From positions 58,184,766-58,248,765 of the forward strand of contig OX243811.1 in the NCBI GenBank assembly GCA_945859605.1: a stretch of 64,000 nucleotides of DNA, in the 5' to 3' direction. The notes under the pieces were generated by a model. The model searched no databases and was not told the origin of the DNA. It saw nothing but the letters and a program-made list of their open reading frames with translations. Shown here piece by piece: positions 31,701-43,700 of the stretch (its first letter is position 1; every line of letters begins with the position of its first letter). The stretch comes from Lumbricus rubellus (taxonomy: Eukaryota > Annelida > Clitellata > Crassiclitellata > Lumbricidae). The position numbers were made by a program, and so were the translations under genes.

Positions 31701-34700
31701 TAGAATCCACCTCGCCGCGTAAAAACCTTGGGCAAGTCCTTCACTTACAATTGCTCAGCGCTTTGGCGTGAAACTCCGATGCAGTGTCCGCTCTGCATCG
31801 GGAGCGCCTCTGAGTAGAGAGAGCTTGAAGGGGCGCTATTACAAGTGCACATACAAACAAACAAACATACCTGACCTGCAGGTCTTAGACTCAGAGTATG
31901 AACGTTTCTTTAGTGCATCCATTCAATTTATCACAATTGCAAACGTAAGAGTAAATCAATGGCATATTAAAACTTAAGCTTACCTTTTTGTCAGTAAAAG
32001 ACAACATTGCATTGAATGAGCTATCGATTACGACGAATGCTCTTCGGAGAATAGTGAAAACTGCATTCAAGGTACCGTCGGAAATAATAGGATAGGACAG
32101 CAGCTGTTAATAAAACGATCGTTGGCAAGAAAGTCGATCGCTCTCAGAACTTTTGTAATGTACGAAGAACTTTGCAGCATGGTTAGGCTACTAGAACCAT
32201 AATAATTAGCAAGCCTAAATTGTAAACGAGATTACCTGCTTTATGAAGGTTTGAATACATCTGCTATTCGCACTTGAAATATTCTAATGTGTTGCATTAA
32301 CGTTTCAACCTTAATATTATTCCTGCACTTCGAGCAGATGTTACAACTGTGTCAAATGAAATTATATAATCTGACTATATTTCAGACATAGACGAATGCG
32401 CCTCGACCCGGTCTGTATGCGGAGAAGGTGCAATCTATTGTACAAATACCATTGGTGGCTTTAGCTGTCATTGTCTAAATGGTCAGACAACTTACAAAGA
32501 ACCTTGTCCCTCAGGTGAATGATTCAACAGATTAGTGCTTTCATGTCATTCAGCACCGACTGCATTTGGAAAGTTACTTGATCATTTTTGTTTTGGCTAA
32601 CGCCTGCTGTTTGTACTGCATGCTTACCTTGCTGTAGACATTTTTGCCCAAAATACACTCCTAACGCTTTTTCTAGATCCACTTACTTAGCACTTAGTCT
32701 TTTCTCGCGCTGGTAGCGTAGGCCTTCGGGCGACATAGCTATATCCAAAGCTAAGACAATTATTATGCTTCCTAATACAGTCTATGTTTAAACTATTGGT
32801 CTGTTATAACATACAATGTATGTGGCTTTCTAACTGAAACAGAACCTGTTCCACATTGTGTTTCTATTGCTTTCTCCTGCATTAACTGTCAGTAAGTAAT
32901 TTCAGTCTCGGCATTTTCTTTTTTTACCGCTGTTCACTTGAATGTATGGCTGTAGATTTAGCAAACGATCATTACGTGGGTTGTTTCTATGACAACAGCA
33001 GTCAGTTACTGCAATGGGAAGATACTTTTAATGTCAGTTCAATGACTATTGAACTTTGCATCGAACGCTGTCGAAAAGGCGGAGGGAAGACTTATGCTAA
33101 ACTCCAGGTAACCTACACTCTGTGCTCTTGCTAGCACAAAAGCTGTGATTATTGAATTGCGAACATCGTATGCCGCTTTTTAAAGATTGCGTCTACAAAG
33201 ATTATCCTAATAATAAAATCTAATGCTAACAAGTGGCTTTAAGCAGCATCACTGAGAAAAAGGAGCAGAGAAAACCTATAGGGCTTAATTGAAGTCGATA
33301 GGAGGAATGATGTAGGCCTAATAGCCTATCTGCCTATGCCTATTGCCAATGAAAGGCAAGCAGTGGGAAGGTTCTTTTAATTGGCACAAAGTAGGCCTAA
33401 AGAGAACTGAGGACATGTAGGTATAAATTTCCTTAGAAACCGAAAAAATACTACAGAATGTTTTCAATTCATGAGTTGTAGCCTTGCCAAGTGGTTTGAA
33501 AATTGAATGTTCCTACTAGGTCGCTATTATGTAGGTCCTATAAGGAATTAAGATCTGCTAAAATGCAGCAGGGACGTAACTATAGCGTTGGGCTTGGGGG
33601 GGCTAAACCCCCAAACGAAGCTGAAGCCTCTCCCAAATAACTCAAGCCGTTGTTTGCCTACGGCTAAATATGCTACAGTACTTGTCATGCTCAAGGCTTA
33701 AGCCCCTAGTTACGTCCCAGAACAGACATCTTTCGTCCGGTTTAAATTTTAATAAGGCCTATCTAACACATTTTGCACGCCTTCTAAACCACCTGAAAAA
33801 CTTGTTTGTAATATTTATTTTATTATTCCAGTGTTATTTATTGGTTAAGTTAGGACGAAAGAAGTCTGTTCACAATTTGATTTGAATTCCCGGTCTCTGA
33901 GGAGGAGGAAGAAGATATGTGTTATAAGAAAACACAAGATAAGCTTAATACTTGTCTATTGTGGAGATAAAATTAGTATAATTCTGAGAATAACTTGGGC
34001 CTATAGCTATTAGCTGAATCAGATGTTGAATATGTTAAATTTAGAATGGATTCGTTTGTCAATGTGGCGATGACTACGGAGTACAAACGCTAGACAGAGC
34101 ATGCAATTTGATATGCACTGGAAATCAATCGGAATTCTGTGGAGGAGTTACGCATGATTTGCTGACGCCATACGTTCTTTATACAGGTAAAAATGTCTGC
34201 ATTGGATTATCATTAGCTGAGCGTGTCGTTTTCGGCAACTCCGTTCTTAATAGGTTAAATCCGGCCTATATTTGCGTCAAATGTCAATAACCATTATTGA
34301 CTTTTTTCTTCGGAGTCTCATGTGCTATGGTTGTAAATATTTGACTAGGCCTAGGTGGAATTCATGCACATGATTAGCCTACCTATTTTGTGCACTATTG
34401 TAGAACGAATTCTCTCCTTTATTCTCTACTCTTTTTGGACGTTAGGTGAGAACACATACCTAATTGCTCTCATTGCAAAAGCTGGTTTCTTCCGAGCAAA
34501 CATTCAAAGAATATTTTTAACGGATGCTTAGCCTACACAAACCAAACATTAGGAGTTTGAAAAGAGGCTTTTTTCACTGTTCTTGTGTGCTTTTCAGCTC
34601 TGGACACACCTCTACATGAAATAATTCTTTAATAGGTTCTTTGTATACAAGACCTGTTCGTTTTCTGGTAGGGGCCTAACTATTCTAGATTAGACAGTCA

Positions 34701-37700
34701 TTGATTAAGTGAAGCAACTCGGCTTTACAAACTATCACTATTAGACTTCTTTGGGCTAAATATCGCATTTGGTAGCGGGTGAATACCTAGTTATTATAAA
34801 TGTTCATAGTGTGTCCGATTGGCTACTACAACCCACAATGTGATCGTGTGTGTCACTGCAAACGACAGATTACATGTGATCGAACGACAGGAAAATGTCC
34901 GAATGGATGTGACGGGAATTACATTGGATCGACTTGCAACACAAGTAAACAACTGCTTGAACAAAACTATTAATTGCTAAAACAGAGATTACATATCTGG
35001 ATTTTAAAAAAAAACAGCACAGAGGAGGTTTTTAAATAGCTTCTTATGATTTCGCATTTTTTAAACCATTCGATTGTCGCTTTTGGAAGGAATCTTAACT
35101 TTACAAATATTCTTGACTCTGTCCAGTGTGTCGGGTCTCATCAAAAATTATTATGTTTGATTCTTCCGATTATTCGTTTACGTTTTTAAATTCTAGGTAG
35201 GTAAGTGTCTGTTCTTGTTCGTGCTTATTTTTTGCCGCTGCATTGGTGATACTGACGCTCTTCAACTTCATTTTCGTAATTCTTCTTCTTTCTGTTCTCT
35301 GCCCTTAGGCAGGTTCGAATGTTTGACGTCTCCATTAATATTTGAGTTCGTCATACATTTTGTCTTGGGAACTTTAGGGAGATGGTTTCCCATTGCCTTT
35401 CTCCCGGTGTTTTTATCGAGACAACATCTCCTAGCAGCGTCGACATCCTCTGTCGTCCGTCCTTCGGTTTCTTCGCCCCTGGGGCATCGCATATACCGGC
35501 GATTGCTCGGTCGCCCACCACGCTCTTTGTTTCCGAACAGAGGGGACCTCGAGAAGGTGGCGTGGTTGGACATTTGGGTAGCAGAGGCTATTAGAGACGC
35601 TTGCTTGCCCCGTCCCCCCTGCCCCGTCCCCCTCGCAATTAAGGCACACTTAAAGACAACGATGCCTTCCGTGGCGGTGCCAGGGGGCTGGGGTCTAAGC
35701 CCCTCTAAATGCCGGAAATGTCTACAACCACGGTACACAGCGTACACTCACCTCACAAAGAGCAAACTCGGGGAAAATAAAACCTAAAAACCATTGGATG
35801 AATAAAAAAGGTCGTCACAATTTTTTAGCGCGACTTAGGCCAGCGGGGAAAAGTCGTCGGGAAAAAGCTGATGACTACAAAAAGTCGCCAGACATTTTTC
35901 GTCCAAGTCAGCCCCCAAAGCTAAAATCCTATCGCCGCCACTGGATGCTTTGTTCACTACTCCTACCGTGTAGGCTATCCATTAGTCTCGCTATATGATT
36001 TAACTCGTTGTCGAGTTACAAATCAATCGGTTTTTAATCTAAGCAATGGCCTGTGCTGTAAGAGAGTAGGCCTATCATGTGATCGATATAGGCTACCTCG
36101 CGAGACTCGTAGACCTACTCTGTCATATTCGATGTACAAAATTATGTAGCTCCTACAGCCCAGTATTGTTATCCGAGTGAAGACTTTACTAGGCTATTTA
36201 GAAAATATTGCAATTTAGATTATTGTAATAATGGTCTGATTTAGGCTATATGTTGCACGCCGTGTCGGTTTTTGGTATATGATATATTCAGTAGCCTATA
36301 ATTCATAAACATAGAATTATAATTATAGGCCCTATCTATAATGTTTTAATAGGATCTTTCACGAATTATGCCTAAAATTAAGTAACATGATAAATAAATT
36401 TCTTTGCTTAAAGCAACAGCATCTGCAAAGTACATCGGATGTTTTAACGACATTCGGTCAGAACGCGCAATGCCAAATAGAGTGCATATTGAAGACTGGA
36501 GCCAGATGACAATCAATGTGTGCGTTGGCTGGTGCAGTGAGATCTCTTCTACGTTCGCAGGAGCTCAGGTAGCCTACAGTGTTATTGTAGATCTATTGCT
36601 AGACTTACCTTAGCCTACCATGTGGACGCAGTACAATACTAAGGGCAATAGTATATGATACTCTAACTATTGGAATTTGGATACCCTAAATGCTTAAGTG
36701 TCTTTACATTAGATGATTAGAAGTAGGAACTTCGTTAACTCATCGGCAATAAAGTTCATACTTCATAGCCTAATGGGGTTTTCTTAATTGGTTCAAAGTT
36801 TGATACTTTTGAAATTCTTCAATGTCGGAAAATAAATTAGGTTAAAACCACTGTTTTTGTCGGCAGTATTTTGGGTATGTCAATCATGGTGTGTCTTCAG
36901 CACTGGAAAACGAGATGCAAGATTTCATGCATGTGACCACTTGATCCAATCTGGTGCCACCTCTGCAACTTATTTTCTTTCGACAATAGCATAGTCAAAC
37001 ACGCTGTCTTATAGTAAGCCAAAGTTAAATTTGTGCAAAAGTTGAAATCAAGCTAAGTACAAACGTAACGTGAAAAGTCAATATTAAACAGTTTCAGCAT
37101 AGGCCTATATCAGTCAGACAATGTTTCTTTGCAATGCTACACTGTAAAGCAGCACTATAGTCTCTATTATATGAAGAAATTACTGTGCAGTTATAGTGCA
37201 GAGAGTAGAATTCAGCTTCATTCACATTGACATAGGTCTAGTAATAAAGACTTGCAATGAACATAGGCGGCATAGGCCCTACCCTCAATGCTGACCTAGA
37301 CTAATAGTTTTTTGTAGGAATAAGATTTTACGGAAGGAGCATCGGATGCAACTCTGAAGAAAAACAAAAAATTTCCAAGTTATTTTTGAATACGCTAATC
37401 TCGGCTCGTAGGCCTAGGCCTACTCCTATTATAAAGTTTAGTGATCGAAGGTTGCTATCTGTAGTAATTGTTAATAAGTTATTGACAGATGAAGGTAATC
37501 GCAATTTATTGATCCCGCTTACTATAGGTTTACAATAATATTATGTATCAGTTACCGTTGGTCTTCCCCACGATACGTCTTGTAGGCTATCTGATTAATT
37601 GTTTTATGAGAGCCCCTCGACGCATACTGGAATCTGTAAAAAAAACGCTAGGATTTATTAGGGGCCGTTAATAGGCCTATCTCAGAGGCCGTTAATGTCT

Positions 37701-40700
37701 CTTGCGTTCTCTCGCGGTGCAAGGCGTGGCCTAATTATCTTGACGACTTGTGGAGTAGGTCACAGTTGTTCAGCAGTAACTGTTGCTCAGCAGTTGGCTT
37801 TAAGTTAGTAGTCTCGTACAAACGCAAAAATTAATGTGAAAGCGCATTTGCATTCTCTTACATTTTGTCGTGTAGGTCCTATAAAAATAGGTTATTTGTA
37901 TGCATTAATAGCCTATATACTTAAAAGACTTTTAAATATTTTTAGTATGGCTCAGAATGCTACTGTGGAGACAGCTACAACAAATTTAGCCAATTGAATG
38001 AAAGTGCATGCTCCATGAATTGCGCAGCAAATAAAACCGAGAAATGTGGAGCCGCAAATGTCAACAGCGTCTATTCTGGCGAGTGCATTTGTTTCTGTTG
38101 TATTTGACATTTACTTAATTCAAACAACGCCAATGTGCTATCGGTAGGCCTAGCTCACGAAAAATCGATCAACGGGACTTGGATTACAAAAGATAAACTA
38201 TTCTTTTATTTTTGAAGTATCAATTTATCATATTTATGTGTACAAGAAACCGGTGGACCATTTTCGGCAGAATTATTTTCTGTCAGCGATGCGCTTCTGA
38301 CAGTAGGCCTTCGGTTGTTACAGCATGCAAAAATTCGCTTATAAAAACAATGAGATCTTTTGGCCAACTCTTATGTCGACTTTGCATTGGCTACAATATC
38401 GTTAGTTAGTCATGTCGTCTTTTGATTCAATATAATATCTATGAGACTTGATCTTATCTGGCCCGAATTTGTAAATTCCTTCGCAGTGCTTCAGTATTTT
38501 CACATGAGAGTAGGCCTATCATGGTTTGTGGCAATTACTAGCACTTTTCACGCGCAGAAATGGAATTACTAATCCGGAAAGGTGGTATCACAAAATGAAG
38601 AACAATGCTACTGAAGCAGTTAAGCAGCAACAGAGCACTGGGATTCACGGTCAATAACTTTTGGGACAGGCAATATTCAGCTAATCTGCAATTCTGCATA
38701 CCCTACACCCGTGTTAGCCAACGGTCCACCAGCCTATCGGATCAAGACATGTTCGACATGTACATTGTACAGTCGAACAAGGGCTCCCACACTTTAGGGG
38801 TCCTCACTTGCAAAGGGAATATTTTCTCATAGTTGTCATTATATGTCAAATATGGAGTTCCTCAAGGCTCCAACCTCGGACCACTCCTTTTCCTGCTTTA
38901 TATTAATGACTTGGCCAATGTCTCTCCAACAATGTTTTTTATTCTATTTGCCGATGACACCAACGTTTTTTACTCCAATGGTTCATGGCAGACGTTGTTT
39001 CAAACTGTGAACGTTGAACTATCTAGCATAGCTGTTTGGTTCCATGCAAATAAACTCACCCTTAATTTAGATAAAACCAACTTTATTTTATTTAAATCCC
39101 ACCGGAAAATAAAGCCAAATGACAATCTCTGTTTGCTTATTGATGATATTTCCATCAATCAAGTTGAATCTACAAAATTCTTAGGTGTGCATATAGATCA
39201 ACATTTGACCTGGAAAGTTCATATTAATCAAATTGCAACTAAAATTGCTAAAAATATTGGTATTATTTCCCGCGTTGCTTATATCTTGCCAAAGACAATT
39301 AGAATGAATTTGTATTATACCCTTGTCTACCCCTACCTCACATATTGCAACCTTGTTTGGGCATCGACATACGAATCCAGGCTTCATAAACTTGTAATCT
39401 TACAGAAGAGGGCTGTTCGTATAATTGCGGGTATTCGTAAACGGGAACACACTGGCCCTTCCTTTAATGAACTTCATCTCCTGAAAATTGACCAGATAAA
39501 GGATCTCCAAATTAGCGAGTTCTTTTTTCGACTCGAACACGGTCTCCTTCCTTCGGTATTCCAAGGTTACCTCCCTCACGCCTCTGACATCCATTCGCAT
39601 TTCACTAGGAATTCATCTGCTTTTCGCCCTGTCAAAGCTCAATCTAATACTAGGCGGTTTACTATTAAATCTTATGGCACTAAAGTATGGAACACAATAC
39701 CAATTGACATTCGTCAATCGAGTAGTCTGCAGGTATTTAAAAAGAAACTTCGTGTTCTTCTACTCTCCTCCACTAATGCTACTTGAAGTGCACATGACCA
39801 TGTGTAGTTAAGATTTTAGTTAAGTACTTAGTTAAGTTTGTTTCTCTATATGCTCTTGACAATATAAGCTTTTCTGCAATCTGTCATCACCTAATTTGTT
39901 TTAGTCTCTTTCTTTTAAGCTATCTTGATTAATTTTTCTTGGGACTTTTTTACTTGGGTGACCCTTCCCAGCGGGATGTCCATCCCTTTTGGGCCCCCCT
40001 TTGTAGCCAATGTATGCATGTTTTGTACTTTTATTGTTTTCTTGTTTTCTGGTTGCAATAAAGTGAATTGTATTGTATTGTATTGTATTACATTTAGTCA
40101 AAGTCCAATAGGAAAAATGAGCGAAAATCTCTGAACGAATTACTCGAAATAACTTATCTTAACATGCGTAACTTTGCACATAGGCATTATTAATGTTGCA
40201 GCATTCTCGTCAAGAAATTTCATCACTTCCGAAAATGGGGTCCTCAAAAATACGGGCCTTCAAAACTGCAGGTCCGGGTGCTGCAGCACCCTCAGCATGG
40301 ACCTACCTTAATGCGGGCCTTATGCTTTCTGTTATAATTATATAGTCTGTCCAGCTAGAAATTATGGCGATGGCTGTTCAAGAAGATGTAATTGCGTGAA
40401 CGATGGTAGATGCTTCTATCTGAATGGCTCATGTATCTCATCTTCATGTAAACCTGGATGGACAGGCATCAGTTGCAATTACAGAGGTGAGATCGATCTG
40501 AATGTTTATTAGCTCAAAACTATAGAATATTTTTGTCAAACTTATAATTATTGTGTGCATTGCATATTTAAGTCATAGAATTGCTTTTCAGATGTTGTAA
40601 TTATAATTTGAAGTAGGCCTATGCGTAACTGATATATATATATATATATATATATTATATAATTATATTTAGAGCGAAATTGAACTGTGAGGTACCATAA

Positions 40701-43700
40701 AAGAATGTCTTTGTATTCTATCATTATGGAACATTGTACTTGAATGTACGTCAACCTTTATACACACGCCTCAGTAGCTATTCCGCCCCTCTGATCCTGT
40801 GGTAACTCGACCTGGACCACCATCGACTATTACGGAAAACCCTTTTGCCTCAACGCAGCGCTCGTGAATAAGCTGGTGCCCCGCGAATAAGCTGGTGCCC
40901 CGCGCTTGGTTTTTGAGTAGCACTTTCAAAAATTGGAGATTACGATTGCGATTTATATAATTCGGTCTACCAATTTTTCTGTAGATTGTTCAACTGCTAA
41001 AGATTACTGTTTTGCAAATGAGACTTGTATGGTCGCTGACCTCAGTTTTGCAAATATCAACTTATGTCGATGTTCAGATGGATTCCAAAGAGATAAGCTA
41101 TGGCAAAACTGCACAGGTTAGTTAGAACGCCTACATTGGAATAGTGATTCAGAATTGGCAATAATTATATTATGTGCAGTTAAACGACGTATGAATAAAA
41201 AAATTCAACCGTGCTTGCCGTGATCTGAACAATGTTCGATATGATTTTTTAATCTTGTTTTAACCCTTATAGGGTCACCGGGGGGGGGGTAAAAAAATAC
41301 CCCAACTCGGTTTTTCACGGAAATCTTTTCCCCTGAAAATAGTTGAAGAAATCGCTTTTGTGACTTTTCCTAAATATGTTTTATGCACAGAATGCATCCA
41401 GTTTTATTATCTATCCATGCACCTAAATCAGCTATAAAGTACGAAAATGCACCACTTCGTGGCTATTTTAGTCAGGAATAATAAACATAGCATTATGCAT
41501 GCGTTACACGTGAGTGTCTTGCTGTCATAATGTCTCCTTATCAGTATCTGAACATTATATAGTATCATTCATTCATTCAGGTATTTATATAGCGCCTCTT
41601 CAAGGAAACTACTCAGAGGCGCTCCCGACTCCAGCACGGACAAATAGAAACGTATGTCCTGATTAGTATCGTTTTATATATAGAAATCGTGCTGGTTTCA
41701 TAAAATATTAGGATGAATAAATGAAATTGTCTACAGCAAATCACGTGAAGTGAACAAGTGTAGCATCAATTTAGACCCTGAGATCATGTTTCTAATGCAC
41801 ATATGACTTCACTGATAGCCATTTCAATATTCTGGCCGCCAGTTTGTCCACCATTTTGATTTTCGTACAGTGCCACATATGTGAATTTGTTCCATTGCAT
41901 TCCTTGACCTCGAAAATGTTGATTTAGACTCTGAGATCATGTTTCCATTGCATACATAACTTCACTTATAACCATTTAAGATTATGGCGGCCATTTTGTC
42001 CGCCATTTTGATTTTCCTGCAGTGCTGCATATGTATCTTTGTTCCAGTGCATTCCGCGAACCTTCTATACATAACTTTTTTAGTTTTATACTTGAAAATT
42101 GGATTTTATCATAGGAATCATGCGAATCACTTTGGGGGTATTTTTTTACCCCCCGGTGACCAAAATCGGTTGAGAAATTTCGTGACCCTATGAGGGTTAA
42201 AAATGAAGTCAGAGCTTTCAAAAGTTTCTGGATGTATTGTATACATGTATATCTATATTCAAGCAAAAAAAGTCTTACAGTTTGTATTCTTTCGTAATAC
42301 ATTAGACTAGTTTTTAAACTCGATATAAAAATACTAGCACTCAACATATGAACAATGAACGTAGATGGATCGTTGTAGACATAGACGAATGCTCAAGGAC
42401 TCCATCAATATGTGGCACAGATTCTGTCAACTGTTCAAATACCTATGGAAGTTATATCTGCTATTGCAAGAATGGTGATACGATACTCGGCGGTATCTGC
42501 ATTCCAACGGGTAAGGTACTTTTGTAGGCATCTTGAAATAATTATATTGATCGCTCCTTAGAACAGTAATCAAACGTGCCGTAAAGAGGTCCAACATCTC
42601 ACTTCATTCTACATCAATTGATTGCTTTGCCCAACGTGTTTTCTCTGCAAGCCGTATAGAAATGGCGGCGCATGCAGCAAGTGAGCGTACAATATCTTCT
42701 CCAGTGACCTTGCGCGCGTTATAAATAATAGACTAACAAATCTGAGAACTAACCTGTATTGAACAGAAACGAACGATATCTGTGTCGAGCTAAAACTGGT
42801 AGACTTTGAACAGTCGACCTCCATCCGAATAATAAATGCATCGACACGTAGGCCTACTGTAACATCAGAATGACGTCGATATACCGTAGTGCACCACAGT
42901 CGCAACGCAGCAAATAAATCTCCACTGGCTTGCTATGCGATAGAGCAGCAACTGTATGCATATATAGTCTGGTCCTGATTTATTCGGTTGATGACAAGCA
43001 TCTGTAGAAATGCCATAGTTTACATCCGAAGAGTTCCCCAACTTTTTTCCTCAACTTTTGCTGTGTTCGTGGAATTAGACAAAGATCCACGCTGTAACGT
43101 CGAATGGTTATGGCTTGACATGATGTATGTTCTTGAATTGTAAAAAATCTTCAATATAATATCTTCAATAATATTATCTTCAATTGCATTTAATTACATT
43201 GTATATTACAGCGAATGCAGCCACAATAATCGGAGCAGTCGTGGGATCAGTAGGAGGCGCTTTGATAATCCTCGCTGTAATCGGAGTCATAGTTTGCATT
43301 CGGTAAGACAAATCGTTTCCCCCCAAACTATTATAATTTTAAGAATTCTTTTTTTTGCTTTATGGACAGGCTATTACTTTTTTCGATAGGATTGGTAGCA
43401 TTATTTTGGTCACAGTCATAATTTATTGGGATAATAGTTTAAAGAAATTCTAAATAAATGTAGGCCTATGGCATCTGACACTGTCTTGATGTGTTTGGAT
43501 GATTCGGCACATAAAAATTCATAGAAAAGTACTAGTGTACGCTGGTTCCGGGACAATTCAGAGCCGGAAAATTTCAAGCCGGACAATTCGGAGAGGACAA
43601 TTTGAACTATAAATGGTCTGCTCCGAATTGTCCGCTCCGAATTGTCCTTACACCATTACGCTGACGCCCTATAACCAGTAAAGTAATAAAGGCTAGCTGT

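Noticed and set aside
35215..35787. 190-residue ORF in the intron between EGF 4 and WSC 4
   Set aside because: A GC-rich repeat with frames open on both strands and no recognisable domain; it lies across a MITE end.
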